Assembly (NCBI RefSeq): GCF_028750675.1
Contig: NZ_JAQQPZ010000002.1
Coordinates: 373,800-437,799, forward strand
DNA from: Shewanella metallivivens
GTDB lineage: Bacteria; Pseudomonadota; Gammaproteobacteria; Enterobacterales; Shewanellaceae
Length of the DNA stretch: 64,000 bases
Direction: 5' to 3'
Position 1 is the stretch's first letter; each line of letters begins with the position of its first letter. The notes below the pieces were generated by a model that did no database searches, was not told the origin of the DNA, and worked only from the letters and a program-made list of their open reading frames with translations. The position numbers and the translations under genes are program-made. This document shows, one piece after another, positions 27,299 to 36,045 of the stretch.

Positions 27299-27330
27299 TC
27301 GTGCTTGCACCATAAACATAGCAAGCACGA
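27299..27330. repeat. Inverted repeat (hairpin) downstream of nodT-like gene
   Basis: TCGTGCTTGC (27299-27308) pairs with GCAAGCACGA (27321-27330) across a 12-nt loop. There is no T-tract, so it is more likely an mRNA 3' structure than a terminator. Confidence 0.6.
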
Positions 27331-27351
27331 TAAACCTTGTATCAGCAGCAC

Positions 27352-27387
27352 AATCCAATATCAGCCATGATATTGGATTTTTGTTTT
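27352..27387 (+). terminator. Terminator of efflux operon
   Basis: AATCCAATATCA (27352-27363), loop GCCA, TGATATTGGATT (27368-27379), then TTTGTTTT. Confidence 0.9.
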
Positions 27388-28126
27388 AGTGATGGTTTTT
27401 AACTTGTTTGAACATGGCTATAACGTGATTACAGCTTCACGTTTGGTCACTCATATCAGGATAGAGTTAAACCACTGCGCATTAATAAGTGACCACTCAG
27501 AATATGCTCAGCGTTTTTTGATTATGTGGCGATATTCAATGTAAAAGAAATAGAGTTTATAAGAATAAAGTGTACTGGATGATTTATCGTGTTGTTTACT
27601 GCGTATGTTTATTCATTTGAATAAATCGGGCGTAATAAAATACTAAAGCAGGATAAAATCATATTGTTTAGATTTATCTTATGTATTTGGGTCATTCCTT
27701 AACACCATTTTTAGGTATTAAAACCCACTTACATATGAGTCTTTAGTGATGTGCACACACTAGGTTAAGCGTGTTGTATTATGGAACCAATTCCAAGATG
27801 AGATCACTGAAACGCCAAGCCTTACCCGCGCTTGCCTTAGTGCTCACTCTATAAAAAATACAGAGTAGCATCACTAATTGGGTATAAAAATTAGCTATAT
27901 ATGAGCGGATGTTCAAAATCTACGGTAAAATCAATTTATAGTGCCTTATGTGTACAATAATTTATATTTAATTAATCAATAAGTATAAATTAAAGTGAGT
28001 ATGCATGGGTGATTATCAATATTAATTTAGCTGGCTGGCAATAAAAATTTATCTGCAATATTGAGTTTTGTAAAAATAAATAACGGCTGGTTTAATTATA
28101 TTCAATAATGATTTTAGGATAAAATA
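27388..28126. other. Long AT-rich intergenic region before octahaem cytochrome
   Basis: About 740 nt with no normal gene. It holds the inverted second copy of the dispersed repeat (27471-27525) and a lone 18-codon ORF (27798-27854) whose product MRSLKRQALPALALVLTL looks like a signal peptide cut off by TAA. The last 200 nt before 28127 are very AT-rich and presumably hold the cytochrome promoter; no clear FNR or CRP box was found. Confidence 0.5.
27471..27525 (-). repeat. Dispersed repeat, copy B (inverted relative to copy A)
   Basis: The reverse complement of this segment matches 2264-2320. The identical 25-nt core is at 27479-27503, and flanking AATCAAAAAA and CGCTG blocks are conserved with small indels. 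Confidence 0.7.
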
Positions 28127-29782
28127 ATGAACAACATAATTAATCCAATATTGTTAGCCAGCACAATATGCCTAATATTATCTTCATTCTACGCCCAAAG
28201 TAATGATGAAACGCCTAATGTCAACTCAGCAACACCCGCACATCCGCCAATGATGGAAGTCATCAGTCGCGGCGAATATGCTGGTGCCAAAGCGTGCGGT
28301 GCTTGCCATCAGCAAAAATACAATGACTGGGCAGGCTCGCGACATGGCTCTATGCTGAGAAAGCTCTACACCGATGGCAATACCATTACCGCGCCATGGG
28401 GCACCGCAGAAACCCCACTGACGTTTAAAGACAGTGGTAATCACCAATACACCTCATACATGAAAGGCGACAAATACTGGGTAACGCTACATGATGCCGT
28501 AAACAGTAAAAACGATCTCGACTTTCAAATTGATGTGGTTGGCTACAAAACAACGCAAATGTTTTTAAGTTGGGACGAAGCCAACCAAAACTACATCACC
28601 ATGCCATTCATTTATTGGGACTGGCAAGACAGTAACCCAAAACAACCGTCTCCAGATAACCAATGGACGCCATTAACAAGCGGTATATTCTTTTATAATG
28701 CCGACGGCAGTTTATTTACCGGAGACAAACTTGAGCTAAGCAAGCGCGCCTTTGGCTTTACCAACTTTTGCATGGAGTGCCATAGCACAGGTTTTGAGGT
28801 TAGCAGCTGGGAAGTGCAAGATACGGCATTAGGTAACCGTGTTATCACCGTCGACAATACCAGTAAAACCGTTGAACTTGGTATCGCTTGTGAAAAATGC
28901 CACGGGCCAGGAGCAAAGCATGTGCGCACTCAAGATGCAGATGACATTATTCAGCCAATTAACGAACTCACCGGCGAGAAAGCTGGCGACCAATGCAATG
29001 TATGTCATATCGCGCCAATATCATTAAATAGCCCGGCAGCGAATCAAACGGGCTATGGTTATAAGTTTAATCATAACGACCCATTAGGACACGGTATGTT
29101 TCCCAATGTAGGTGATGACTTAAAAGCGTTTCAAGGTTCAGCACCTTACAATGTCAGTTACTGGCCAGGCACTAAAATTAGGCGCCAAATTAGAACTCAC
29201 GCCTTAGAATTAGCAGAATCAAAACATGGTGAGGCAGGCTTTACTTGTGTGACATGCCATGACCCACACTCACAAAAACTTAAGTTTAACGGCGAACAAG
29301 ACAGCGATAAATTATGCAGCAGTTGCCATGCTGAAAAAGACAGTGATGCACATAAACTTAACGCCCATAATGCCGTCGACATCAAATGTACTGATTGTCA
29401 CATGCCATGGATGAAACATGCTGGAGGACGCGGACACCGTTACGATGGCCGATCACACTCTTGGGATTTATTAACCCCAACAGACTCGTTAAAAGGGTTT
29501 GACTTGTTACGACCCTATACCGAAAAGGGCGCAGATCCTGATGCACAATTAACCAAAGATTGGCAAAGTATTCAGGCCATTAAAAACTTATGCTACGACA
29601 ACTTCAATTACCCAATTAACGTCGTAGGTTGTGTTAAGTTTGATATTTTGCCCAATGCTTGTTCAAGTTGTCATACCGACGAATTTCCAACACCTGGTGT
29701 CTTTACTGATGCAGAGCGTGCAAAATTAGTCGAAGGTGAAAAACGCTTAAAAGCCTTTAAAAAATTAACTCAGCAAGATTAA
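28127..29782 (+). CDS. Octahaem c-type cytochrome, cytochrome c554-like
   Basis: A 551-residue exported protein with a Sec signal (NPILLASTICLILSSFYAQS) and eight CxxCH haem sites: CGACH (57), CMECH (~215), CEKCH (~255), CNVCH (~290), CVTCH (~374), CSSCH (~397), CTDCH (~421) and CSSCH (~512). The first site context, GAKACGACHQQKYNDWAGSRH, matches the cytochrome c554 superfamily. It is likely a periplasmic electron carrier or reductase, but substrate is unknown. No CxxCK or other unusual haem site, which would mark NrfA- or OTR-type catalysis, is visible. It stands alone: no quinol dehydrogenase, porin or partner cytochrome adjoins it, so electrons may come from a CymA-type donor encoded elsewhere. 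Confidence 0.88.
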   Translation: MNNIINPILLASTICLILSSFYAQSNDETPNVNSATPAHPPMMEVISRGEYAGAKACGACHQQKYNDWAGSRHGSMLRKLYTDGNTITAPWGTAETPLTFKDSGNHQYTSYMKGDKYWVTLHDAVNSKNDLDFQIDVVGYKTTQMFLSWDEANQNYITMPFIYWDWQDSNPKQPSPDNQWTPLTSGIFFYNADGSLFTGDKLELSKRAFGFTNFCMECHSTGFEVSSWEVQDTALGNRVITVDNTSKTVELGIACEKCHGPGAKHVRTQDADDIIQPINELTGEKAGDQCNVCHIAPISLNSPAANQTGYGYKFNHNDPLGHGMFPNVGDDLKAFQGSAPYNVSYWPGTKIRRQIRTHALELAESKHGEAGFTCVTCHDPHSQKLKFNGEQDSDKLCSSCHAEKDSDAHKLNAHNAVDIKCTDCHMPWMKHAGGRGHRYDGRSHSWDLLTPTDSLKGFDLLRPYTEKGADPDAQLTKDWQSIQAIKNLCYDNFNYPINVVGCVKFDILPNACSSCHTDEFPTPGVFTDAERAKLVEGEKRLKAFKKLTQQD

Positions 29783-29805
29783 GCAGTATGTAAAAGTAAA
29801 CAAAA

Positions 29806-29843
29806 TAAAAAATGCCACTCAAGCAACTTGGGTGGCATTTTTA
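29806..29843. terminator. Bidirectional terminator after cytochrome gene
   Basis: AATGCCACTCAAG / CTTGGGTGGCATT with loop CAA (stem 29811-29839), flanked by A-rich and T-rich tracts, between convergent genes. Confidence 0.85.
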
Positions 29844-29867
29844 TATGCAATATAAATCAATCATCAC

Positions 29868-30368
29868 CTACATACTATTAAGATTGCCTAACAATCCAAT
29901 ATAGCTATAACCCTTGGATTTATAAAAGGCTAACTCCACTTTTTTAAATGAGTCGACATAGGCCGCCACCAAAGGCGTAAACGCAATAATCGCAAAAATG
30001 TGCTTAACCTCACCATCGGGTACAAAGCCCACAGAATGTATCAACCAATGTGTTAGATCAAACATCCTAAGAAAGATAATAGCGAACAACCCTAAGGCTA
30101 GAGAGATAAACAGCTGACACCATAAACACCGATCAAAACGCCAAAGTAGCCGAGATATATTAGAAAAGAAAAAGACATAAGCATAAAACCCACCAAGTAA
30201 CATAACCGCTAATATATCCAGGGTTTCAGGCATTAAAAAATAACTAAAAGCGGGGATGACATACCAAATTATCCTCTTTTTATAAACAATAACAAATTGT
30301 TCTGCTTTAAGGATGATGTCGTTGGGTAATGAGCTGACGCGTTTCATGTTGGTTTGCTCTGTTTTCAC
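29868..30368 (-). CDS. Hypothetical membrane protein
   Basis: I do not recognise a family. The 166-residue product has about four hydrophobic helices (IIWYVIPAFSYFLM, ILAVMLLGGFYAYVFFFS, LFISLALGLFAIIFL, HIFAIIAFTPLVAAYV) separated by short charged loops, and a soluble C-terminal end. The furthest-upstream start is GTG. An ATG seven codons in (MKRVSSLPND, 30347) is equally likely; neither has a strong Shine-Dalgarno. It follows the Hpt gene on the same strand by ~20 nt, so it could be co-transcribed with it, but no functional link is evident. Confidence 0.6.
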   Translation of the reverse strand: MKTEQTNMKRVSSLPNDIILKAEQFVIVYKKRIIWYVIPAFSYFLMPETLDILAVMLLGGFYAYVFFFSNISRLLWRFDRCLWCQLFISLALGLFAIIFLRMFDLTHWLIHSVGFVPDGEVKHIFAIIAFTPLVAAYVDSFKKVELAFYKSKGYSYIGLLGNLNSM

Positions 30369-30387
30369 CTTAACGATGCCACTTATG

Positions 30388-31050
30388 CTATTTCATCTTT
30401 ACTAAAAGTGCAGCTAATTGGCTAAGTGCACCCTCAAAATCTAATTCATCAATCGACTGACACAGGGCAATGACATATGGTGCAAATGGGCTGTCTTTCG
30501 CCAACTTTGCTTGCACAGCCTGGCAATAGTCAACAGCATTAAGATTGGCTTCCAGTAAGTGTTGTTTAAGCGTATTAAGCTCAGCGGTTAACTGTGTTAG
30601 CGAGCGTGCTTCAGAAGCGTTTTCCGTTGATGCGATGGGGTCAACGTGGGTTGATGTGGCTAAAAGTGCATGGATTTGTGCTAATTCAGCTTGAGCGAGT
30701 TGGGTAATATGTTGGCCTAAATTGGCGTACTCGGCAGTGTTATCTGTTGTGCCATCAAGCTCGGTTAATTTACGTTCCCAATCATACAATGCTAAATGTA
30801 ATGAGGTCAGTCCTGCGGTACCGGCAGTGCCTTTAAGGGTATGTATTAACACTAAAAGCTCACTCATTTTGCCTTGTTCAGCCAGTTGCTGAATGTCGAG
30901 TAGTTGTTGGGTGAGGTTTTTTTCAAAAATGGCAATCAAACGGCGATAAAAAGCTTCATTACCGGCAAAGGGGCTAAGTAAATCCTCTAGATTTGTAGGC
31001 TGTATATCGCTAAGCGACTGTGAGGTACCGACCATTTTGTTGGCTTTCAT
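30388..31050 (-). CDS. Histidine phosphotransfer (Hpt) domain protein
   Basis: This 220-residue protein has an N-terminal helical Hpt domain with the phosphorylatable His in LIHTLKGTAGTAGLTSLH (about residues 68-85), preceded by FYRRLIAIFEKN, the usual first helix. A less defined helical C-terminal half (about residues 125-220) follows. It is divergent from a lone receiver and a GAF-PAS histidine kinase, so it is the probable phosphotransfer intermediate of that pathway. No receiver or output domain is attached to it. Confidence 0.88.
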   Translation of the reverse strand: MKANKMVGTSQSLSDIQPTNLEDLLSPFAGNEAFYRRLIAIFEKNLTQQLLDIQQLAEQGKMSELLVLIHTLKGTAGTAGLTSLHLALYDWERKLTELDGTTDNTAEYANLGQHITQLAQAELAQIHALLATSTHVDPIASTENASEARSLTQLTAELNTLKQHLLEANLNAVDYCQAVQAKLAKDSPFAPYVIALCQSIDELDFEGALSQLAALLVKMK

Positions 31051-31241
31051 TACATCGAAACTCTTAGCTAAAGCAGGCGGTTAATCATTGTTTTTAATGC
31101 CTACTATGAGTAAATGTTGAAATACGAGAAATGCATTTAGGCAATATCAGTGTATTTATTCAATGGCTTAGTTTGCTTCATTAACAATAATAATACAATA
31201 TTAGAGTCAGTTGATGCTAAACCTATCAAATAGGAGCCCAA

Positions 31242-31649
31242 ATGCAATTAGATAAAATTTTACACGTAGAAGATGATGAGTCTATTCGTGTAATCGTAGA
31301 AATGGCGCTAGCCGATTTATCTGGATATACACTGGTTTCTTGTGATGGTGGAAAAAGCGCATTAACCCAGATAGATCAATTTACCCCAGATTTAATTTTA
31401 CTCGACGCCATGATGCCAGGCATGGACGGTTTACAAACCTTAATTGAGTTGCGTAAAAAACCGCATTGCCAGCATATTCCTGTGGTATTTATGACCGCGC
31501 GAATTCAGCAAACCGAAAAACAAGAATACCTTAATGCAGGCGCTGTAGACGTTATTGAAAAACCGTTTGATGCAATGACCCTAGGCGATAAGCTCAACAC
31601 TATTTATCAAGCTTATCTTTCGTCGTCCGACAGTGATGTCACGGAGTAA
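31242..31649 (+). CDS. Single-domain response regulator (CheY-like)
   Basis: A 135-residue receiver only. Acidic pair in HVEDDESIR (residues ~9-11), phospho-acceptor Asp in DLILLDAMMPGMDGL (about residue 52), Thr in VVFMTARIQ and Lys in DVIEKPFDAM. No DNA-binding or enzymatic output domain follows. It ends 3 nt before the histidine kinase start, so the two form an operon. GGAG (31232-31235) precedes the ATG. Confidence 0.93.
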   Translation: MQLDKILHVEDDESIRVIVEMALADLSGYTLVSCDGGKSALTQIDQFTPDLILLDAMMPGMDGLQTLIELRKKPHCQHIPVVFMTARIQQTEKQEYLNAGAVDVIEKPFDAMTLGDKLNTIYQAYLSSSDSDVTE

Positions 31650-31652
31650 CCC

Positions 31653-34031
31653 ATGCAAGCGCCAGATTTACCTAAAAATGAGCCAAGCCGACTGAATTCA
31701 TTAAAGCAAACTGGCTTGTTAGACACTCAGCCAGAACCACGTTTTGACCGCTTAACGCATTTAGCTCAACTGTGTTTAGGCACTGAAATTGTATTAGTGT
31801 CATTAATTGATGCAGACCGACAATGGTTTAAATCTAAACAGGGCCTTGATGCCTGCGAGACAATCAGAGACATCTCATTTTGTGGCTATACAATATTAGG
31901 CGAGGGTATTTTTGAAGTACCAGATGCATTACTCGATAACCGTTTTGCGGATAATCCTTTAGTGCTCAACGCCCCTCATATTCGCTTTTATGCCGGTGTG
32001 CCACTCGTCAGTGACGGTGAAAATATTGGCACACTGTGTTTTATCGACAGCAAACCACGGCAATTTACCGACAAAGAGCGCCAAATAGCCACAGAAATGG
32101 GCAAAGCGATTGAACAAGAAATACAAGACAGATTACAAGAACACGCCCACGAGCAACTTGCTGCAAGAGAACAAATGTATCGCTCAGTGCTTGAAGGGAC
32201 TCGTATTGGTACCTGGCAGTGGAACGTACAAACCGGTGAAACCGTGCTCAACGAACGTTGGGCAGACATCATGGGCTTCACACTAGCGGAACTCGAACCT
32301 GTTTCAGTAGACACCTGGTTAAACCTGTTGCATCCAGATGATGTTGCCGACTCAGAAGCTCAATTAGAAGCCCACCTCAGTGGTAAAACACCATTTTATG
32401 ACATTAAATGCCGCATGAAACACAAACAAGGGCATTATGTGTGGGTGCATGACCGAGGTAAAGTGGTCGCGAACACTGCCGACGGTAAACCATTAATGAT
32501 GTATGGTACTCATGCTGACATTACCCTACAGCAATTGAGTGAAATCGCATTACAAAAAAACCGTGACGAGCTGTATAAATTAACCCAACAGTTACCTGGT
32601 GTGGTTTATCAATATCAATCATGGCCAGATGGCCGCAGCGCCTTTCCTTATGCCAGCTCCGGCATTGAAACGATTTATGGTGTCACCCCTGAAGAAGTGC
32701 GCAGTGATGCTACCAATGCATTTGCTAAAATTCACCCTGATGATTTAGAGTTGTTAGTCAACAGCATTGAACGCTCAATTGAAACCCTCAGCCTCTGGGA
32801 ACTTGAATATCGTGTCATTGCTGATAATGGCTCGTCTAAGTGGCTTTCGGGCAGTGCCACACCAGAAAGAATGCCAGACGGCAGCACCTTGTGGCATGGT
32901 TATATTCAAGACATTACCCAAACAAAAGAGCATTACCTCAAACTTGAAGAGCTAAACCAGCAACTTAAAATAGCCCAACAAAGCCTCGATTTGGCCAGCG
33001 AACAAGCACAAATCGGCTATTGGCAAGCATCGCTAAAACACGGCACATTATGGTGGTCGCCAATGATCTACCAAATCTTTGGCTTAAATGAGCAAGACTT
33101 TAATCCCAGTGTGTCGCTGTTTAAAAGGGCACTTCATCCCGATGATGTTGTAAAAGTTGAACAAAGTGAAGACCAAGCCCGCATCACAGGCATTCACAAT
33201 GTCATTCACCGTATTATTCGGCCAAATGGCGAGGTACGTTGGGTACATGAGCTAGGGCAACTTGTCTCTGAAGATAAAAACCCAGACTTAATCATGATAG
33301 GCTCGGTACAAGACATTACCGACAGGATGAAATTACAAAAGATTAAAGATGATTTTATCTCAACGGTGAGTCATGAACTGCGTACACCACTGACTTCCAT
33401 TGGTGGCGCATTAAACCTATTACAATCGGGTAAAATTATCAGCCTGCCAGAAAAAGCCCAAAAGCTGATGGATATTGCCAGCAGTAATTGTATGCAGCTG
33501 AGCCGATTAATTAATGACTTGTTAGACATCGAGAAGCTGGCCGCCGGTAAGATGTTATTTGAAATGAAACCGTTAAACGTGCCGCCACTTATACAGCGTG
33601 CGCTTAATGACCATCAACCCTATGCCGATCTACACAATATTACCCTAGCGTTGCAACATGCTCCCCAAATCAACGATATAAGAATTTACGTTGACGAACA
33701 CCGACTACTGCAAATTTTGACCAATTTTTTATCAAATGCCGTTAAGTTTTCACCTCAAAATGGCAAGGTAACCTTGTCTGCTTCAGTGATAGGTAATCAA
33801 ATTGAAATCGCCGTGCAAGACCAAGGCAGCGGTATACCTGATGATTTTAAAAGCAGAATTTTTGAAAAGTTCTCACAAGCAGACGCCAGTAGCTCAAAAG
33901 CAAAAGGCGGCACAGGTTTAGGCTTAGCATTATGTAAAGAACTCACCGAAGCCATGCACGGTAAGATTGGCTTTGACTCAAGCACGGAGCAGGGTGCTCG
34001 TTTTTATGTGCGATTTGCTTTAACAGATTAA
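31653..34031 (+). CDS. GAF-PAS-PAS-PAS sensor histidine kinase
   Basis: A 792-residue soluble kinase with no membrane span. Domains: GAF (~25-155; FCGYTILGEGIFEV, YAGVPLVSDGENIGTLCFID), then three PAS/PAC units (~175-290, GTWQWNVQTGETVLNERW; ~305-425, LPGVVYQYQSWPDG; ~440-555, QIGYWQASLKHGTLWW), each with an HPDD motif. HisKA follows with the phospho-His in STVSHELRTPL (about residue 574), then HATPase (NFLSNAVKFSP, GSGIPDDFKSRIFEKF, GGTGLGLALCKEL). It has no receiver domain of its own; the adjacent receiver and divergent Hpt protein probably complete a phosphorelay. The signal is unknown; PAS architecture suggests a cytoplasmic redox, light or metabolite cue. Confidence 0.93.
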   Translation: MQAPDLPKNEPSRLNSLKQTGLLDTQPEPRFDRLTHLAQLCLGTEIVLVSLIDADRQWFKSKQGLDACETIRDISFCGYTILGEGIFEVPDALLDNRFADNPLVLNAPHIRFYAGVPLVSDGENIGTLCFIDSKPRQFTDKERQIATEMGKAIEQEIQDRLQEHAHEQLAAREQMYRSVLEGTRIGTWQWNVQTGETVLNERWADIMGFTLAELEPVSVDTWLNLLHPDDVADSEAQLEAHLSGKTPFYDIKCRMKHKQGHYVWVHDRGKVVANTADGKPLMMYGTHADITLQQLSEIALQKNRDELYKLTQQLPGVVYQYQSWPDGRSAFPYASSGIETIYGVTPEEVRSDATNAFAKIHPDDLELLVNSIERSIETLSLWELEYRVIADNGSSKWLSGSATPERMPDGSTLWHGYIQDITQTKEHYLKLEELNQQLKIAQQSLDLASEQAQIGYWQASLKHGTLWWSPMIYQIFGLNEQDFNPSVSLFKRALHPDDVVKVEQSEDQARITGIHNVIHRIIRPNGEVRWVHELGQLVSEDKNPDLIMIGSVQDITDRMKLQKIKDDFISTVSHELRTPLTSIGGALNLLQSGKIISLPEKAQKLMDIASSNCMQLSRLINDLLDIEKLAAGKMLFEMKPLNVPPLIQRALNDHQPYADLHNITLALQHAPQINDIRIYVDEHRLLQILTNFLSNAVKFSPQNGKVTLSASVIGNQIEIAVQDQGSGIPDDFKSRIFEKFSQADASSSKAKGGTGLGLALCKELTEAMHGKIGFDSSTEQGARFYVRFALTD

Positions 34032-34043
34032 CCCCTTAACACT

Positions 34044-34084
34044 AAAATCCCAGTGTTCGTTAATGCCCACTGGGATTTTTATTA
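34044..34084 (+). terminator. Terminator after histidine kinase gene
   Basis: ATCCCAGTG (34047-34055), 12-nt loop, CACTGGGAT (34068-34076) followed by TTTTATTAG. Shared with the convergent DUF302 gene. Confidence 0.8.
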
Positions 34085-34107
34085 GCTTGTGGCTCATAGA
34101 TTAATGA

Positions 34108-34584
34108 TTACTTATTGGGTGTTGTAGCTGCTTTACTCAACGATTCAAGCACATTACTGATTTTATCAAGCACCGCATCACAACCTTTAATGTCATGACG
34201 TTGTTTAAGATACTGCGGATTGTTATACGACAACCACACTTTATTGTTGGCATCTTCTGTAATTAACACTTTTTGCGGTAAATCAATAGCCACCTGCTGA
34301 TTGCACTGCATTAATTGAGTGCCAATTTTAGGGTTACCAAAAATAATCACCTCAGTAGCAGGTAAACTTAACTCAACACCTTCAGCATTTTTTTGATGAT
34401 CAATCCGCGCAAATACCGTAAAGCCCTTATCCTTAATAATCGACTCAAATCGGTCTGCTGTGATTTTAGGCGAAAATTGACTTTGATGACTCATCAAACT
34501 GTCGACAGCAAACACTGCCGTGCTGGTGAATACTGAGGTTGAGGTAAAAAACAGCGTAATCGCCAGCGAGAGATTTTTGATCAT
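34108..34584 (-). CDS. DUF302 periplasmic protein
   Basis: A 158-residue protein with a Sec signal (IKNLSLAITLFFTSTSVFTSTAVFA, in part) and a DUF302 domain: RFESIIKDKGFTVFARIDHQ, TEVIIFGNPKIGTQLM, ALDLPQKVLI-like segment and VWLSYNNPQYL. DUF302 proteins are small alpha/beta proteins of unknown role, often in redox or detoxification contexts. The start at MIKN was chosen because GGAG lies 7 nt before it; an ATG four codons upstream overlaps that Shine-Dalgarno. Confidence 0.88.
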   Translation of the reverse strand: MIKNLSLAITLFFTSTSVFTSTAVFAVDSLMSHQSQFSPKITADRFESIIKDKGFTVFARIDHQKNAEGVELSLPATEVIIFGNPKIGTQLMQCNQQVAIDLPQKVLITEDANNKVWLSYNNPQYLKQRHDIKGCDAVLDKISNVLESLSKAATTPNK

Positions 34585-35079
34585 ACAATGCTCCATTTGT
34601 AATGTTTAAGCTAAATGCTCAAGCCAGATGCTTATGTTAAAACTAGCACTAGAGATTAGCTACTAGAGATTAGCGTTTAAATACAACATATCGCCAAAGT
34701 CCTCATGAATATAAGCACTAATATAAGCACTAATATAAGAAATAACGATCCTATTTTGCTGGTGGCCGTAAAAAGCTAGCGGTGACGAGATTAGACTGAC
34801 TACACACTTAATTATCAACCCCTATTTTTGACTATGCATTCACTTATCTGCATGTAAGTTAAAAAATTACCGAGGGTTATACTTTTATCTTTGCATAAGT
34901 TTGAATAAATATTCGTTTGCTGATGTTCATTCTAATGAGTGTTTAAAGCAGGTAAATCAATCGTTCTAGTGGTAGATAATCAGTCACTATGTGTAGATAT
35001 ACATGGCATTCTAGTTGTAAACTATCCGAGCAAATCCCTTGTTTAATAAGAGGTTCAGTTTTTTTATAAGAGGTTCAGT
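34585..35079. other. Intergenic region with short tandem repeats
   Basis: About 495 nt without a gene. Two small tandem duplications are visible: ACTAGAGATTAGC at 34648-34660 and 34662-34674, and the 12-nt unit ATATAAGCACTA at 34709-34720 and 34721-34732 with a third partial copy to 34740. Near its end a third duplication repeats ATAAGAGGTTCAGTTT (35045-35060 and 35065-35080). Confidence 0.65.
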
Positions 35080-35934
35080 TTGGCGTCACATCATTCACTG
35101 TTAAACCACCAGCGCTACTTTGAACGCATCGGCCCAGACTATCGTAATGGCGCCTCGGTGAGCTTTTTAGACATCAAACACACCTTTGGTTTACGCCACA
35201 TTCGCGTGGGTAAATGGGTTAACCGTGAAGAGTCTGCACTGGCCGCCAATTTGATTTTTGATTCCATGGCCGACCTTGCCAATATTCTACGCGTACCGCC
35301 CGAGTTAATTGGCCTGCGCGGTAGCCTCAGGTTTGCCTTTGGTTCAGGCGGTCAAAAAGGCGTACAGGCACATTACTCACCCGCTTATAAAGAATTAGCG
35401 CTAGCCAAAAATGCCGGAGCAGGGGCATTGGCCCACGAATTTTGGCACGCCTTTGATCACTACATTGCTGATAAAATGTTTATCGACGACAGCCTATTAA
35501 GCCCAGATGGTTACATGAGCACAGCAAACCGCTTTGCCTGCGCCACCGACCACTGGCTAGCGGATAAAAGCATGGTCAACCATCCGTTAAATCAGCAATT
35601 ATCTAAGTTATTTCAAATCACTTTTTTAAGCGCCAACGGCCAAGAACCCCACGACTATGTTCGCCGCTCAATCGCATTAGACAAACAGCAAGCTTGCCAC
35701 TATTTTGCCAAACCCACTGAAATGATGGCCCGCGCCTTTGAAGCCAGTATCGAAATGTATTCAGAAACCCACGCAGAGATAGCCAACCCATACCTAGTCA
35801 ACAGCACCATTAACTCACCACTGAGCAAACACGGCGCCTACCCAGACGCCCAACACAGCGCGCAAATCTATCAAGCATTAATGGCTTATTTTGAACCACT
35901 GGGAATTGCATTTGATAAGCAGACGAATGGTTAA
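35080..35934 (+). CDS. CLCA_X-family protein with HExxH-type motif
   Basis: A 284-residue protein without a signal peptide. Its centre carries GALAHEFWHAFDHYIADKMF, in which H-E-F-W-H is a gluzincin-like HExxH with a further His three residues on. Upstream is the conserved IGLRGSLRFAFGSGGQKGVQAHYSP, and downstream TEMMARAFEASIE, where a Glu could be the third zinc ligand. This matches proteins annotated CLCA_X in gammaproteobacteria and also resembles domains of large polyvalent phage proteins. Protease activity is inferred. Translation begins at TTG with AGAGG seven nt upstream; no ATG is near. It borders the accessory island at 36-41 kb. Confidence 0.8.
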   Translation: MASHHSLLNHQRYFERIGPDYRNGASVSFLDIKHTFGLRHIRVGKWVNREESALAANLIFDSMADLANILRVPPELIGLRGSLRFAFGSGGQKGVQAHYSPAYKELALAKNAGAGALAHEFWHAFDHYIADKMFIDDSLLSPDGYMSTANRFACATDHWLADKSMVNHPLNQQLSKLFQITFLSANGQEPHDYVRRSIALDKQQACHYFAKPTEMMARAFEASIEMYSETHAEIANPYLVNSTINSPLSKHGAYPDAQHSAQIYQALMAYFEPLGIAFDKQTNG

Positions 35935-35941
35935 GCGAAAG

Positions 35942-35969
35942 GTAACAAGTAACAAGTAACAAGTAACAA
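35942..35969 (+). repeat. Heptanucleotide tandem repeat (4 x GTAACAA)
   Basis: Four perfect copies of GTAACAA right after the CLCA_X gene stop (35934), followed by a degenerate GAAATAA. Copy number may vary by slippage. Confidence 0.9.
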
Positions 35970-36045
35970 GAAATAAGTGGACACTTAATCACAAGATTAA
36001 GCGGCATTATTTATTACTGCTTTTTATTACTGCATTCTGACGTTG

